The position numbers were made by a program, and so were the translations under genes. Below, in pieces: positions 17,830-37,083 of a stretch of DNA of 64,000 bases. The notes beneath the pieces were generated by a model. That model saw only the letters and a program-made list of their open reading frames with translations, did not search any database and was not told the origin of the DNA. Positions within the stretch are counted from its first letter, which is position 1. The number at the start of each line of letters is the position of its first letter. Origin of the DNA: Rubrobacteraceae bacterium (GTDB lineage: Bacteria; Actinomycetota; Rubrobacteria; Rubrobacterales; Rubrobacteraceae). Location: assembly GCA_030448125.1 (NCBI GenBank), contig JAUJNO010000002.1, positions 100,014 through 164,013 of the forward strand, read 5' to 3'.

Positions 17830-17951
17830 GAACAAAACTTGTAGGCCAGAGACAGCCGGGGCCCTATATGAGGGTTTAATGATCCGGCCGAGGTCGCGGA
17901 GATTCGAGGGATCTATAGAGCCCCGGGCGCCTCTGCGGCCCCGGGGTTTTT
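17830..17951 (+). ncRNA. Ribosomal protein L10 leader with terminator stem
   Basis: The rplA-rplJ gap holds a structured leader: a stem region including GGCC-AGAGACAGCCGGGG, later GATCCGGCCGAGGTCG, and finally a CCCCGGG...CCCCGGGG hairpin (17921-17946) followed by five T. This is the form expected of the L10 leader, which binds the L10-L12 complex and represses rplJ-rplL, here perhaps by attenuation. Confidence 0.75.
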
Positions 17952-17970
17952 ATAGTGGAGGAGTCGAAGA

Positions 17971-18486
17971 GTGAATCGGGAAGAGAAGGCGCGGGTGATC
18001 GAGGAGCTCACCGAGAAGCTGAGGAGTGGCTCCGCGGTGCTCGTAGACTACCAGGGCATTAACGTGGCCCAGAGCACCCGGCTCAGGGCGCGGAGTCGCG
18101 AGTCGGGCGTGGAGTTCGTGGTCGCGAAGAACACGCTGGCTCAGCGGGCGGCCAACGAGGCGGGGGTCGAGGGCCTCGAGGAGTTCCTCGTGGGGCCTAC
18201 GGCGATAGCCTTTGCAGAGGATCCCGTCGCCGGCGCGAAGCTGATGAGCGAGTTCTCGGCCGAGGTCGAGGCTTTCGAGATCAAGGGCGGCATCCTCGAC
18301 GGCGGCCGGGTGATGGCTGCCGAGGACGTCGTGGCACTTAGCAGACTCCCCGGAAGGGAGCAACTCCTCGCCCAACTGTTGGGCGCGATCCAGTCCCCGC
18401 TCGCCGGGCTGGTGACGGTGCTCAACGCGCCCACCAGGAACCTGGCCATCGTTCTTAACCAGGTGGCCGAACAGAAGAACGCTTAG
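17971..18486 (+). CDS. rplJ: 50S ribosomal protein L10
   Basis: 171 residues; GTG start after GGAGGAG. The N-terminal rRNA-binding domain (L-V-D-Y-Q-G-I, V-A-K-N-T-L) and C-terminal helix that anchors L7/L12 dimers are present. It is preceded by its autoregulatory leader. Confidence 0.95.
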   Translation: MNREEKARVIEELTEKLRSGSAVLVDYQGINVAQSTRLRARSRESGVEFVVAKNTLAQRAANEAGVEGLEEFLVGPTAIAFAEDPVAGAKLMSEFSAEVEAFEIKGGILDGGRVMAAEDVVALSRLPGREQLLAQLLGAIQSPLAGLVTVLNAPTRNLAIVLNQVAEQKNA

Positions 18487-18538
18487 GCGTGGTAGTCGTA
18501 GTGATAGCGGTAAGCAACGAATCAGGAGGACGAGAACA

Positions 18539-18922
18539 GTGGCACTAAGCAATCAAGAGATAGTCGACGCGATCAAGGAGAAGTCGGTCCTGGAGATCTC
18601 CGAACTGGTCAAGATGTTCGAGGAGGAGTTCGGGGTGTCGGCGGCGGCATTCGCGGCGGCTCCGGCGGCCGCTCCCGGCGGCGACGGCGCGGCGGCGGTC
18701 GAGGAGGAGCAGACCGAGTTCGACGTGGTGCTCCAGTCGCCGGGCGAGAAGAAGATACAGGTCATCAAGGAGGTCCGCGCCGCGACCGGTCTCGGTCTGA
18801 AGGAGGCCAAGGCGCTCGTGGACGACGCGCCGAACCCCGTCAAGGAGGCCCTCTCCCGGGAGGACGCGGAGGCCCTCAGGGACAAGCTCCAGGAGGCCGG
18901 CGCCACGGTGGAGCTCAAGTAA
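18539..18922 (+). CDS. rplL: 50S ribosomal protein L7/L12
   Basis: 127 residues: N-terminal dimer domain, Ala/Gly-rich hinge and C-terminal factor-binding domain ([21 protein letters not shown]). GTG start with AGGAGG 9 bases upstream. It recruits EF-G and EF-Tu. Confidence 0.96.
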   Translation: MALSNQEIVDAIKEKSVLEISELVKMFEEEFGVSAAAFAAAPAAAPGGDGAAAVEEEQTEFDVVLQSPGEKKIQVIKEVRAATGLGLKEAKALVDDAPNPVKEALSREDAEALRDKLQEAGATVELK

Positions 18923-19045
18923 GAGCGCCGCTACGACGCTAGCACCGCGCTAGCACGCACGGAACAACCGTGCTAAACTTCGGGCGTCGATCCGGCAGGA
19001 TCGGCGCCCACAACATATTTCGTTTGTTTTTTGGCTGCGGGTGCC

Positions 19046-19074
19046 TTGACTTCCCGGATAATGGGGGGTAAGAT
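19046..19074 (+). promoter_or_regulatory. Strong sigma-70-type promoter for rpoBC
   Basis: TTGACT (19046-19051) and TAAGAT (19069-19074) are separated by 17 bases, close to the consensus. It lies in the 206-bp gap between rplL and rpoB, so rpoBC has its own promoter besides read-through from the L10 operon. Confidence 0.8.
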
Positions 19075-19128
19075 ACTCTATTGCGTGTTTAGCCGTTCTT
19101 CAACGATTACCCCTGGAGGAGAGCTGGT

Positions 19129-22497
<3,369 letters not shown>

Positions 22498-22581
22498 AGT
22501 AAAAGGACGCAGGCTGGCGCAAAAGTCGCCGGCCCGCGCATGGGGCTGGGGCCAAAGACGACGAGAGAGGAACTATAGAGC

Positions 22582-26480
<3,899 letters not shown>

Positions 26481-26603
26481 GCCTAAAATAACGCGTCGCG
26501 GTTACGAGCGGTTACAACTGCTCGCGGGGGCCTCTTCGACCGCCGCGGCGCGTAACTTTGTTGTAGGACTTTTACCCCGGACGAAGGAAAGGAAGGCGCA
26601 GCC

Positions 26604-26970
26604 GTGCCGACGACGAATCAGCTCGTGCGCGAAGAGCGTAGGTCGAGGAAAGAGAAGTCGGCGACGCCGGCGTTTGGGTTCGCCCCAGCGGCGCGGTGTG
26701 TGTACCCGTGTCTCGACGACCACGCCGAAGAAGCCGAACTCGGCGCTGCGTAAGATCGCGCAGAGTCCGCCTGACGAACGGCATGGAGGTCACGGCCTAC
26801 GTGCCGGGCGAGGGGCACAACCTGCAGGAGCACTCCGTGGTGCTCGTGCGTGGCGGCCGGGTGAAGGATCTGCCGGGCGTACGCTACAAGGTCGTGCGCG
26901 GGGCGCTCTGGATACCCTCGGGGTCTCCAACCGCAAGCAGGGCCGTTCCAAGTACGGAACCAAGAAGTAG
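26604..26970 (+). CDS. rpsL: 30S ribosomal protein S12 (three frameshifts)
   Basis: S12 sequence is spread over three frames: start V-P-T-T-N-Q-L-V-R, then [21 protein letters not shown], then [13 protein letters not shown], and the end G-R-S-K-Y-G-T-K-K. Shifts lie near 26663-26676, 26758-26766 and 26908-26914. The decoding-centre loop (K-P-N-S-A) is of streptomycin-sensitive type. GTG start after AAGGAAGG. Confidence 0.88.
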
Positions 26971-26983
26971 GAGAGGGTAGAAG

Positions 26984-27457
26984 ATGCCGAGGCGAGCAGC
27001 GCCGCCAAAGAAGAGTATACCGGCCGATCCCGTATACGGGAGCGTGCTGGTGCAGCAGGTGATCAACAAGATCATGCTCGACGGCAAGAAGAGCACGGCG
27101 GAGAAGATCGTCTACGATGCCCTCTCCTTTATCGAGGAGCGGACCGGCTCGAGCCCGGTTACGGTCCTCAACAACGCCCTGGACAACATCCGGCCGCGCC
27201 TCGAGGTTCGCAGCCGTCGCGTGGGCGGCGCTACCTACCAGGTGCCGGTCGAGGTGAACCCGCGGCGGGCGAACACGCGTGGGCCTCTGCGGTGGATGGT
27301 CGGCTACGCCCGGGCGCGGCGGGAGAAGACGATGGGCCGGAGGCTCGCCGGCGAGATCCTCGATGCCAAAGACAACGTTGGCACGAGCGTAAAGCGGCGA
27401 GAGGACACGCATCGCATGGCCGAGGCAAACCGAGCATTCGCACATTACAGGTGGTGA
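26984..27457 (+). CDS. rpsG: 30S ribosomal protein S7
   Basis: 157 residues, intact, beginning M-P-R-R. S7 nucleates the 30S head and binds 16S rRNA; the conserved [11 protein letters not shown] segment is present. It lies 13 bp after rpsL and 10 bp before fusA. Confidence 0.96.
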   Translation: MPRRAAPPKKSIPADPVYGSVLVQQVINKIMLDGKKSTAEKIVYDALSFIEERTGSSPVTVLNNALDNIRPRLEVRSRRVGGATYQVPVEVNPRRANTRGPLRWMVGYARARREKTMGRRLAGEILDAKDNVGTSVKRREDTHRMAEANRAFAHYRW

Positions 27458-27467
27458 TAAGGGAAAA

Positions 27468-29631
27468 ATGGCTGTTTCCGTAGCTAGAAAGACCCCGCTA
27501 CGGCGGGTAAGAAATATCGGCATCATGGCGCACATCGACGCCGGAAAGACCACCACGACCGAGCGGATCCTGCTCTACACGGGCCTGACCCACAAGCTGG
27601 GCGAGGTCCACGACGGGAACGCCGTGATGGACTGGATGGCCCAGGAGCGCGAGCGCGGCATCACCATTACGAGCGCCGCGACGACCGTGTTCTGGGGCGG
27701 TACCGGACTCTCCAAGAACGGCAAAGGTGGCCGCCGAGGGCCTCCACACCCGTATCCCCGACCAGTACCGTGTCAATATTATAGACACGCCCGGACACGT
27801 GGACTTTACTGTGGAGGTGGAGCGGAGCCTGCGCGTGCTTGACGGCTCGATCGCTCTGTTCGACTCCGTGGCTGGGGTCGAGCCGCAGAGTGAGACGGTC
27901 TGGCGGCAGGCGGACAAGTACAGCGTGCCGCGGATAGCGTTCGTCAACAAGATGGACCGCATCGGGGCGGACTTCTACAAGGCCGTGGACACGATGGTAG
28001 ATCGGCTCGGGGCCAACGCCGTGCCGGTGCAGTTGCCGATCGGGGCGGAGAGCGAGTTCCAGGGGATCGTGGACCTCGTAGAGATGAAGGCGACCATTTA
28101 CCTGGACGACCTTGGGGCTGAGTGGGAGAGACCGAGATCCCGGAGGAGATGCGGGCGCGGGCCGGGGAGTATCGCGAGAAGCTCATGGACGCGGTCGCCG
28201 ACCAGGATGAGGAGCTCATGATGCTCTACCTGGAGGGCGAGGAGATCGACCCGGACCAGATCCGGGCGGCCATCCGCAAGGCTACCCCTCGACATCCGGA
28301 TGACCCCGGTCTTCTGCGGCTCGGCGTTCAAGAACAAGGGCGTACAGCCGCTCCTCGACGGCGTCGTGGATTACCTGCCGAGCCCGCTCGACGTGCCCCC
28401 GATCCACGGTATGACGATGGATGGCGAGGAGGTCATACGCGCGAGGCCGACGAGAACGGTCCGCTGGCCGCGCTTGCCTTCAAGGTGCAGGCCGACCCGC
28501 ACGTCGGGAAGCTGACGTACATGAGGGTTTACTCGGGCACGCTCAAGTCCGGCTCCTACGTGATGAACACCACCAAGGGGCGCCGCGAGCGCGTCGGGCG
28601 CCTGCTGCAGTTGCACGCCAACTCGCGGGAGCAGCGCGAGGAGGTCTACGCGGGCGAGCTGGTCGCGGCCATCGGCCTCTCTCAACACCGGCACCGGCGA
28701 TACGCTGGTTGCGGCCGACGACCCCGAGCAGATCGTGCTCGAACAGATGGTCTTTCCGGAGCCGGTCATCGACCAGGCCATCGAGCCCAAGACCAAGGTC
28801 GACCAGGAGAAGCTGAGCGTAGCGCTCCAGCGCCTCGCCGAAGAGGATCCGACCTTCAGCGTGCGCGGCGACGAGGAGACGGGGCAGACGATCATCGCCG
28901 GGATGGGCGAGTTGCACCTGGAGATCATCCTCGACAGGTTGCTGCGCGAGTTCCGGGTGGACGCGAACATCGGCAAGCCGCAGGTGGCGTACCGGGAGAC
29001 GATCCGCAAGCGGGTCGACAACGTCGAGGGCCGTTTCGTCCGGCAGACGGGCGGTCGCGGCCAGTACGGGCACGCGGTCATCAACATCGAGCACAACGAC
29101 GAAGGCGGCTACGCCTTCGAGAACAAGATCGTCGGCGGCGTCATCCCGCGCGAGTACATTACGAGCGTGGACAAGGGCATTCAGGGCGCCCTGGACGATG
29201 GCGTCGTGGCCGGGTTCCCGGTCGTAGACGTGAGGTTCGAGCTCGTAGATGGGTCGTACCACGACGTCGACTCGTCGGAGATGGCGTTCCAGATCGCGGG
29301 TAGCATGGCGGCCAAGGAGGCCCTCAAGCGGGCCAACCCGGTCTTGCTCGAGCCGATCATGAGCGTCGAGGTCGTTATGCCCGAGGAGTTCATGGGCGAC
29401 GTCATGGGCGACCTGTCGAGCAGGCGCGGGCAGATCCAGGGCATGGACTCCCGCGGCGGCGGGCAGGTCATCCGGGCGATGGTCCCGCTCTCCGAGATGT
29501 TCGGTTACGCGACGACCGTCCGGAGCAAGACGCAGGGCCGCGCGACGTTCACCATGCAGTTCGACCACTATGCCGAGGTGCCCAAGAGCATCGCGCAGGA
29601 GATAGCTGAGAGCCGAGAGAAAGGAAGAAGA
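27468..29631 (+). CDS. fusA: Elongation factor G (five frameshifts; stop codon missing)
   Basis: Translocase GTPase. The G1 motif [16 protein letters not shown] and N-K-M-D-R are all present, followed by domains II-V. Shifts lie near 27715-27726, 28118-28130, 28285-28288 (an extra C in a C run), 28437-28446 and 28676-28684. The last frame runs through [12 protein letters not shown] without a stop and continues in frame into tuf. An in-phase TGA exists one frame away at 29607-29609, so one more indel could explain the lost stop. Confidence 0.9.
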
Positions 29632-30834
29632 ATGGCAAAAGGAAGGTTTGAGAGGAACAAGCCGCACCTGAACGTGGGCACCATAGGACACGTAGACCAC
29701 GGTAAGACTACCCTTACCGCCGCTATCACCGGTGTTTTGGCCAAGCGCGTCCCAAACGACCCGGCTAACAAGGTGGTCGCCTTCGAGCAGATAGATAACG
29801 CCCCCGAGGAGCGCCAGCGCGGCATTACCATAGCTACCAGCCACCAGGAGTACGCTACTGAGAACCGCCACTACGCGCACGTGGACTGCCCGGGCCACGC
29901 TGACTACGTCAAGAACATGATCACGGGTGCTGCCCAGATGGATGGGGCTATCTTGGTGGTCTCGGCGGCGGATGGTCCGATGCCTCAGACCAGGGAGCAC
30001 ATCCTGCTGGCGCGGCAGGTGGGGGTTCCCTACATCGTGGTGTTCTTGAACAAGGCGGATATGGTGGATGATCCGGAGCTTTTGGAGCTTGTTGAGATGG
30101 AGGTCCGGGAGCTACTTAGCGAGTATGAGTTCCCTGGGGACGACATCCCGGTGGTTATAGGCTCTGCGCTTCGTGCTCTAGAGGGGGATGAGGGGGAGTA
30201 CGGCGAAGAGGCGATCATGCAGCTGATGGAGGCTGTTGACACCTACGTGCCAGAGCCCGAGCGGGCGATAGATCGCCCGTTCCTTTTGGCCGTGGAGGAT
30301 GTCTTCACGATCCAGGGTAGGGGGACGGTAGCCACGGGGCGGGTAGAGGCCGGGGAGATAGGGCTGAACACGGAGATAGAGGTGGTGGGGATCAGGCCCA
30401 CGCGCAAGACTGTTGTAACGGGTGTGGAGATGTTCAACAAGTCGATGGACTCTGCTCAGGCGGGGGACAACATAGGAGCTCTCTTGAGGGGAGTGCGCCG
30501 GGACGACATAGAGCGCGGGCAGGTGTTGGCCAAGCCGGGGAGCATCACGCCACACACCAAGTTCAAGGCGGAGGTGTACGTGCTCTCAAAAGAAGAGGGA
30601 GGAAGGCACACGCCGTTCTTTAGCAACTACCGCCCGCAGTTCTACTTTAGGACGACGGATGTGACGGGGGAGATTCGCCTCGAAGAAGGGGTGGAGATGG
30701 TGATGCCGGGGGACAACACGGTGATGAACGTGGAGTTGATAAGTCCGATAGCGATGGACGAGGGGTTAAACTTCGCCATACGCGAGGGTGGCAGGACGGT
30801 GGGGGCAGGCGTCGTCACCGAGATAGTGGAGTAG
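29632..30834 (+). CDS. tuf: Elongation factor Tu, intact copy
   Basis: 400 residues with G1 [20 protein letters not shown] and the domain II-III barrels. ATG at 29632 has its own ribosome binding site (GAGAAAGGAAGAAG) although the frame is open from fusA. Nearly identical to the copy at 14346-15550, with scattered synonymous changes. Confidence 0.97.
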   Translation: MAKGRFERNKPHLNVGTIGHVDHGKTTLTAAITGVLAKRVPNDPANKVVAFEQIDNAPEERQRGITIATSHQEYATENRHYAHVDCPGHADYVKNMITGAAQMDGAILVVSAADGPMPQTREHILLARQVGVPYIVVFLNKADMVDDPELLELVEMEVRELLSEYEFPGDDIPVVIGSALRALEGDEGEYGEEAIMQLMEAVDTYVPEPERAIDRPFLLAVEDVFTIQGRGTVATGRVEAGEIGLNTEIEVVGIRPTRKTVVTGVEMFNKSMDSAQAGDNIGALLRGVRRDDIERGQVLAKPGSITPHTKFKAEVYVLSKEEGGRHTPFFSNYRPQFYFRTTDVTGEIRLEEGVEMVMPGDNTVMNVELISPIAMDEGLNFAIREGGRTVGAGVVTEIVE

Positions 30835-30838
30835 GTTT

Positions 30839-31150
30839 ATGGCCGTATCCAAGATCAGGATAAAGCTCAAGGCCTACGACCACGAGGTCATAGATAAGAC
30901 GGCCAAGTCCATCGTGGAAACGGCGGAGCGGACCGGGGCCTTTGTTTTCGGCCCCGTTCCGCTGCCGACGAAGAGAAGCGTGTACACGGTGATCCGGGGT
31001 CCCTTCAAGGACAAGGACTCACGCGAGCACTTCAAGCTGCACACGCACAAGCGCCTCATCGACATTCAGCAGCCTACGCCGCGGACGGTCGACAGCTTGC
31101 AGCGCCTCGACCTTCCGGCCGGCGTGAACATCGAGATAAAGGCAACCTAG
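30839..31150 (+). CDS. rpsJ: 30S ribosomal protein S10
   Basis: 103 residues, complete, beginning 4 bp after the tuf stop. Conserved R-I-x-L-K-A-Y-D-H and the G-P-V-P-L-P-T-K segment are present. It opens the S10 block without a separate promoter that I can see. Confidence 0.96.
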   Translation: MAVSKIRIKLKAYDHEVIDKTAKSIVETAERTGAFVFGPVPLPTKRSVYTVIRGPFKDKDSREHFKLHTHKRLIDIQQPTPRTVDSLQRLDLPAGVNIEIKAT

Positions 31151-31151
31151 C

Positions 31152-31769
31152 ATGGCGACGGCTGTATTCGGACGCAAGAAGCACATGACCCAGGCCTTCC
31201 AGGACGACGGCACGCTCGTGAGCGTGACCGTGATCGAGGTGGAGCCAAACTTCGTCACGGCTGTAAAGACTGACGACGAGCATGGCTACGACGCGGTCCA
31301 GGTCGGTTTCGGGACGGTGCCGACGCGTAAGGTGAACAGGCCGCAAGCGGGCCAGTTCGAGAAGCACGAGACCCCGCCGCGTCGCCACCTCAAGGAGCTG
31401 CGCAACGTCTCCGGCGAGGTCGGAGGGACCATCGGGGCCGATGTCTTTGACGAGGGGGACAAGGTACACGTCACCGCCGTCTCCAAAGGCAAGGGCTTCC
31501 AGGGGACCGTGAAGCGCCACGGCTTTAGCCGGGGCCCGGTCTCGCACGGCTCGCACAACGTCCGCGCGCCGGGGTCCGCCGGGGCTTCGGCGGACCCCGC
31601 GAGGATCTTCCCGGGGCAGAAGATGCCGGGGCAGATGGGCAACAAGGGCGTCACGGTCAAGAACCTGCGGATCGTAACGGTGGACGCCGAAAACAACGAG
31701 CTCTGGGTGCGCGGCGGGGTGCCGGGCGGCAAGGGCTCGGTCGTCAAGATCCGGAAGGCGGGTGAGTAG
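31152..31769 (+). CDS. rplC: 50S ribosomal protein L3
   Basis: 205 residues, intact. The loop that reaches the peptidyl transferase centre ([15 protein letters not shown]) and the K-G-K-G-F-Q-G signature are present. Confidence 0.96.
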   Translation: MATAVFGRKKHMTQAFQDDGTLVSVTVIEVEPNFVTAVKTDDEHGYDAVQVGFGTVPTRKVNRPQAGQFEKHETPPRRHLKELRNVSGEVGGTIGADVFDEGDKVHVTAVSKGKGFQGTVKRHGFSRGPVSHGSHNVRAPGSAGASADPARIFPGQKMPGQMGNKGVTVKNLRIVTVDAENNELWVRGGVPGGKGSVVKIRKAGE

Positions 31770-31770
31770 G

Positions 31771-32407
31771 ATGGCAAGAGCGCACCTCTTCGACGCCGGG
31801 AGCGGGGAGAGATCGGACCTGGATCTCTCGGGTCCGCTCTTCGAGACCGAGCCGAAGGAGCACGTCATACACCGGGCCGTCGTTGCCGAGCTCGACGCGC
31901 GGCGGCGCTACACGGCCTCGACCAAGGGCCGCAGCGAGATCGTCGGCTCTGGCCGCAAGCTGTACCGCCAGAAGGGCACCGGTCGCGCGCGGGCGGGCGA
32001 TATAAAGCCCCCGAACCGCGTCGGCGGCGGCACCTGGGGCGGTCCCAAGCCAAAAGGCGGCCCTCCCACAAGCGCATAAACCGCAAGGAGGCCCGCGCGG
32101 CGTTCCACGGGGCGCTCTCGGCCAAGGCCGGGGACGGCGAGCTGTACGTGCTCGACTCTTTGGGCTTCGACAGGCCCTCGACGAAGCAGGCCAGGGAGCT
32201 CATCGAGAGGATGGATCTCGAAGGTCCGGTACTCTGGTGGTCGTGACCGAGGACGACGAGCACGCGGAGCTCTCTTTCAGGAACCTGCCGCGGGTGACGG
32301 TCGTCGGGCCCTACGAGTACGGGGTCTACGAGCTGTTGCGGGCGCGGGAGGTCGTGTTCTCGCGGGCGGCGTACGAGAAGCTCGTCGGGAATCGGGAGGA
32401 GTTAGAT
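31771..32407 (+). CDS. rplD: 50S ribosomal protein L4 (frameshifts; stop missing)
   Basis: L4 is recognisable across three frames: N-terminal half with the tunnel loop ([19 protein letters not shown]) up to about 32047, then [15 protein letters not shown], then from about 32236 the V-V-T-E-D-D-E-H-A end. The last frame has no stop before rplW; a TAG lies one frame away at 32403-32405. ATG at 31771 chosen; an in-frame GTG nine bases earlier is the alternative. Confidence 0.85.
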
Positions 32408-32696
32408 ATGGATCCGCACCAGGTGATCATCAAACCGGTCATCTCCGAGAAGAGCTACAACCTGATCGAGACGGAGAACCAGTACACGTTCCAGGTGGAC
32501 AAGCGGGCGAACAAGAACCAGATAAAGCGCGCTATCGAGGAGCGCCTTCGACGTGAGGGTCTACAAGGTGAACACGGTGAACGTGAAGAGCAAGCCGAAG
32601 CGCCAGGGCCTCTTGCGGGGTCGGACGGCGACGTGGAAAAAGGCCGTGGTCCGGCTTGCCGAGGGCGAGCGCATAGAATTGTTCGAGGGGGTCTAG
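32408..32696 (+). CDS. rplW: 50S ribosomal protein L23 (one frameshift)
   Basis: Starts [16 protein letters not shown] and, after a shift near 32545-32552, continues [13 protein letters not shown] to a TAG at 32694-32696. L23 lies at the tunnel exit and docks SRP and trigger factor. About 95 residues, as usual. Confidence 0.88.
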
Positions 32697-32697
32697 G

Positions 32698-33537
<840 letters not shown>

Positions 33538-33819
33538 GTGACGCGGTCGTCGAAGAAGCCGCCTTACGTGGAGGAGCGCCTTATGGAGCGCATCCTCCGC
33601 ATGAACGAGAACAACGAGCGCAGGATGCTCAAGACGTGGAGCCGCGCGTCGGTGATCTACCCGGAGTTCGTCGGCCACACCGTCGCCGTACACGACGGGC
33701 GCAAGCACGTGCCCGTGTTCTGTACGGAGAGCATGGTGGGCCACAAGCTCGGGGAGTTCGCTCCGACGCGGACCTTCCGCACTCACATAAAGAGCGACAG
33801 GACGGCGAGGCGCCGTTGA
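33538..33819 (+). CDS. rpsS: 30S ribosomal protein S19
   Basis: 93 residues, GTG start directly after rplB. The signature [22 protein letters not shown] is present. From here to rpoA the operon shows no frameshifts. Confidence 0.95.
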   Translation: MTRSSKKPPYVEERLMERILRMNENNERRMLKTWSRASVIYPEFVGHTVAVHDGRKHVPVFCTESMVGHKLGEFAPTRTFRTHIKSDRTARRR

Positions 33820-34190
33820 AAGCTATAGCCAAGTACGTGCGCATCGCGCCCCGCAAGGCGCGCCTCGTCGCGGACGAGGTCCGGGGCAAGAGCTACCCGG
33901 AGGCGGTCTCTCTTCTGAGGTTCACCAACAAGCGGGCCGCCCAGATCCTCGGCGAGGTGCTAAACAGCGCCGCCGCGAACGCCGAGCACAACATGGACGC
34001 GGACCCCGACGAGTTGCGGGTCAAGACCGTCAAGGTAGACGAGGGCCCGACCATAAAGCGTTACCGGCCGCGGGCGATGGGCCGGGCGACCATGATCCGC
34101 AAGCGGACCAGCCACATAACGGTCGAGCTGGAGCCTCCCGTGGGCGCCGCGGTCACCGTAGACACGCCCGAGGGCGAGGAGGAAGAGTAG
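33816..34190 (+). CDS. rplV: 50S ribosomal protein L22
   Basis: 124 residues from a TTG that overlaps the rpsS stop; the much longer open frame upstream lies inside rplB and rpsS. The start [13 protein letters not shown] and the tunnel hairpin are present, plus a short acidic C-terminal tail. Confidence 0.93.
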   Translation: MKAIAKYVRIAPRKARLVADEVRGKSYPEAVSLLRFTNKRAAQILGEVLNSAAANAEHNMDADPDELRVKTVKVDEGPTIKRYRPRAMGRATMIRKRTSHITVELEPPVGAAVTVDTPEGEEEE

Positions 34191-34859
34191 ATGGGACAAA
34201 AAGTACATCCGGAGGGCTTCAGACTCGGGGTCAAGCGCAAGGGCGAGAAGGTAGACTTCAAGAGCGGCTGGTACTCCGACCGGGACTTTGCGGAGCTCTT
34301 GGGCGAGGACCTCAAGATCCGGGAGCACATCGAGAAGAAGCTCAGTCGTGCCGGCATCGCGAACATCACAATCCGCAAGGCCGCCGAGCAGGGCGAGGTC
34401 GCGGTGGACATCCACACCGCCCGCCCCGGCATCGTCATCGGCAAGGGCGGCAGTGAGGTGGATGCTTTGAGGAGCGAGCTCGAGCGCCTCACCAGAAAGA
34501 AGGTGCAGGTCAACGTGCGCGAGGTCTCGCGTCCGGAGCTCAACGCCGCGCTCGTGGCGGAGTCTATCGCCGAGCAGCTCGAGAGTAGGGCGGCGTTCCG
34601 GCGGACGATGAAGCGGGCCTTGACGAGCGCGATGCGCAGCGGGGCCGAGGGCGCCAGGATCCAGTGCGGCGGGCGCTTGGGCGGCATCGAGATGAGCAGG
34701 TCGGAGACCATCAGCGAGGGGCGGGTGCCGCTGCATACGCTCGACGCGGACATAGACTACGGCTTCAAGGAGGCCAAGACCCAGATGGGCCAGATCGGGG
34801 TGAAGGTCTGGATCAACCACGGGGTCCACGAGGAAGAAGTAACGAGAAGAGGACGGTAG
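34191..34859 (+). CDS. rpsC: 30S ribosomal protein S3
   Basis: 222 residues, directly after rplV. The KH domain ([10 protein letters not shown]) and C-terminal S3 domain are complete. It sits at the mRNA entry. Confidence 0.96.
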   Translation: MGQKVHPEGFRLGVKRKGEKVDFKSGWYSDRDFAELLGEDLKIREHIEKKLSRAGIANITIRKAAEQGEVAVDIHTARPGIVIGKGGSEVDALRSELERLTRKKVQVNVREVSRPELNAALVAESIAEQLESRAAFRRTMKRALTSAMRSGAEGARIQCGGRLGGIEMSRSETISEGRVPLHTLDADIDYGFKEAKTQMGQIGVKVWINHGVHEEEVTRRGR

Positions 34860-34862
34860 CAG

Positions 34863-35282
34863 ATGCTGGTACCGAAGAAGCTAAAGTACAGGAAGCCCCA
34901 CCGGGGCCGGATGCGGGGCCAGGCCAAGGGTGGCACCGAGGTACAGTTCGGCGAGTACGGTCTGCAGGCGCTCGAGGCATCCTGGATCACCAACCGCCAG
35001 ATAGAGGCCGCCCGTATCGCGATGACCAGGAAGATCAAGCGTGGCGGGAAGGTCTGGATCAACATCTTCCCCCACAAGCCGGTCACCAAGAAGCCGGCCG
35101 AGACGCGCATGGGTAGCGGCAAGGGCTCTCCCGAGGGCTACGTCGCCGTCGTCAAGCCGGGGCGGGTGATGTTCGAGATGAGCGGGGTCAACGAGGACCT
35201 GGCGCGCGAAGCGATGATGCTCGCCGCCCAGAAGCTCCCCATAAAGACCCGGTTCCTGGTCCGGGGAGGTGCGCAGACGTGA
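34863..35282 (+). CDS. rplP: 50S ribosomal protein L16
   Basis: 139 residues starting M-L-V-P-K-K. Conserved R-x-G-K-G-K-type loop appears here as [10 protein letters not shown]. It overlaps rpmC by four bases. Confidence 0.95.
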   Translation: MLVPKKLKYRKPHRGRMRGQAKGGTEVQFGEYGLQALEASWITNRQIEAARIAMTRKIKRGGKVWINIFPHKPVTKKPAETRMGSGKGSPEGYVAVVKPGRVMFEMSGVNEDLAREAMMLAAQKLPIKTRFLVRGGAQT

Positions 35283-35476
35283 ACGTCGCGGAGGTGCGCG
35301 AGTTGGACGTGGAGGAGCTTCAGCAGCGCGTCGCCCAGACGCGGCGGGAGCTCTTCAACCTGAGGTTCCAGCATGCAACAGGTCAGTTGGAGAACACGGG
35401 ACAGCTCAAGGAGGTCCGGAAGAACATCGCCCGGCTCCTGACCGTCCTGAACCAGAAACAGCGGGAGAACGTGTAG
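35279..35476 (+). CDS. rpmC: 50S ribosomal protein L29
   Basis: 65 residues; two helices with L-R-F-Q-x-A-T-G-Q-L-E-N. GTG start within the rplP end; its TAG overlaps the rpsQ GTG by one base. Confidence 0.94.
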   Translation: MNVAEVRELDVEELQQRVAQTRRELFNLRFQHATGQLENTGQLKEVRKNIARLLTVLNQKQRENV

Positions 35477-35850
35477 TGACGGAAGAAAAAGAAAAACAGG
35501 AGCTCGCGGAAGCTCTAGGGACCGAGGAGCTCGGTACCGGGGCGGCCAAGCCGGGCCCGGCGCTCGACCAAGACGAGGGCTCGATCCAGAGTGACCCCAC
35601 CCGCGGCAGCCGTAAGGAGCGGGTCGGGATGGTCGTCTCCGACAAGCCGGAGAAGACCGTGGTCGTCTCGGTAGAGACACTCGTGAGACACCCCTTGTAC
35701 AAGAAGCGCGTGAGACGCTCCAAGCGCTTCATGGTACACGACGAGCAGAACGCCGCTCGCACCGGGGACACCGTGAGGATCGTCGAGACGCGGCCCATCT
35801 CGGCGCGCAAGCGGTGGCGGCTCGGGAATATAGTGTCGAGGGCCGAGTAG
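35476..35850 (+). CDS. rpsQ: 30S ribosomal protein S17 with acidic N-terminal extension
   Basis: 124 residues, versus about 80-90 usually. The S17 OB fold (R-K-E-R-V-G-x-V-V-S-D-K, then E-T-R-P-I-S-x-x-K-R-W-R) begins near residue 45. The first part is rich in Glu, Ala and Gly and looks disordered. GTG at 35476 overlaps the rpmC stop; starts further in would remove the extension, but the overlap and reading frame favour this one. Confidence 0.9.
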   Translation: MTEEKEKQELAEALGTEELGTGAAKPGPALDQDEGSIQSDPTRGSRKERVGMVVSDKPEKTVVVSVETLVRHPLYKKRVRRSKRFMVHDEQNAARTGDTVRIVETRPISARKRWRLGNIVSRAE

Positions 35851-36218
35851 TGATCCAGAACGAGACACGACTAAGAGTAGCCGATAACTCGGGGGCGCGA
35901 AGTATCCTGACCATCCGCATTCTCGGCGGCTCCAAAAGGCGGAGTGCGGGGGTCGGCGACGTGATCGTCGCGACCGTGAAGGAGGCGACGCCGGGCGGCG
36001 CGGTCCGCAAGGGCGAGCTCGTCAAGGCCGTCGTGGTGCGGACCAAAAAGGAGACGCGCAGGAACGATGGGTCGTACATACGGTTTGGCGAGAACGCGGG
36101 CGTCATCATCAACAACGACGGCGCCCCGCGCGGGACGCGTATCTTCGGCCCCGTCGCCCGCGAGCTCAGGGACAAGGGTTACACGAGGATAATCTCGCTC
36201 GCACCGGAGGTGTTGTAA
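35850..36218 (+). CDS. rplN: 50S ribosomal protein L14
   Basis: 122 residues from the GTG overlapping the rpsQ stop. The signature [17 protein letters not shown] and start [16 protein letters not shown] are complete. Confidence 0.96.
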   Translation: MIQNETRLRVADNSGARSILTIRILGGSKRRSAGVGDVIVATVKEATPGGAVRKGELVKAVVVRTKKETRRNDGSYIRFGENAGVIINNDGAPRGTRIFGPVARELRDKGYTRIISLAPEVL

Positions 36219-36221
36219 ACG

Positions 36222-36539
36222 ATGGGTCTCAAGATAAAGCGTGGGGATACGGTCGTCGTGATCTCCGGCAAGGAGAAGGGCAAGCGTGGCGAAATCGAGC
36301 GGGTCGAACCGGCAAAGGGCCGGGTGGTCGTGAGCGGCGTGAACGAGAGGACGCGCCACGCGAGGCCGAGCCAGCAGAACCAGGAGGGGCTGTACACCTT
36401 CGAGGCTCCGATACACGTCTCGAACGTGATGCTCGTGGACCCGGACTCCGGGGAGCCGACCCGTATCGGCTACAGGTTCACGGACTCCGGAGAGAAGATC
36501 CGGGTGAGCAAGAAATCCGGGAAGGATATAGATGGCTAG
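36222..36539 (+). CDS. rplX: 50S ribosomal protein L24
   Basis: 105 residues with the N-terminal KOW motif ([16 protein letters not shown]). It initiates 50S assembly. It overlaps rplE by eight bases. Confidence 0.95.
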   Translation: MGLKIKRGDTVVVISGKEKGKRGEIERVEPAKGRVVVSGVNERTRHARPSQQNQEGLYTFEAPIHVSNVMLVDPDSGEPTRIGYRFTDSGEKIRVSKKSGKDIDG

Positions 36540-37074
36540 GATGAAGGACAGGTACCGGGAGGAGGTCGCCCCGGCCTTGAAGGACAAGTTCGAGATACAG
36601 AACCCAATGCGGATACCCAAGCTCGAGAAGATCGTCGTGAACATGGGCGTCGGGGAGGCCGTCGCGAACAGCCGGGCCCTCGACGGCGCGATGGAGGACC
36701 TGGCCAGGATCACCGGCCAGAAGGCTCAGGTGAGGCGGGCGAGGAAGAGCATCGCCGGGTTCAAGATCCGGGACGGCATGCCGGTCGGCGCGAGGGTAAC
36801 CCTGCGCGGCGAGCGGATGTGGGAGTTCCTCGACAGGCTCGTCACGATCGCGCTGCCGCGCGTGAGGGACTTCCGGGGGATCAGCCCTCGCTCCTTCGAC
36901 GGGCGGGGAAACTTCGCGCTCGGACTTCGGGAGCAGACGATCTTCCCGGAGGTCTCTTACGACTCGATAGACGCCACGCGCGGCATGGACGTCGCGGTGG
37001 TGACGACGGCGGAGACCGACGAGGAGGCCCGGGAGCTTCTGCGGATGTTGGGCATGCCGTTCCGGACGAGCTAG
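36532..37074 (+). CDS. rplE: 50S ribosomal protein L5
   Basis: 180 residues; [11 protein letters not shown] near the N-terminus and a conserved [12 protein letters not shown]. It binds 5S rRNA and contacts the P-site tRNA. Confidence 0.96.
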   Translation: MARMKDRYREEVAPALKDKFEIQNPMRIPKLEKIVVNMGVGEAVANSRALDGAMEDLARITGQKAQVRRARKSIAGFKIRDGMPVGARVTLRGERMWEFLDRLVTIALPRVRDFRGISPRSFDGRGNFALGLREQTIFPEVSYDSIDATRGMDVAVVTTAETDEEARELLRMLGMPFRTS

Positions 37075-37083
37075 GAGAGTTTT

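Noticed and set aside
28371..30000. Long open frames on the minus strand opposite fusA, rpoB and rpoC
   Set aside because: Typical of high-GC DNA; they show no family motifs and lie opposite well-supported genes.
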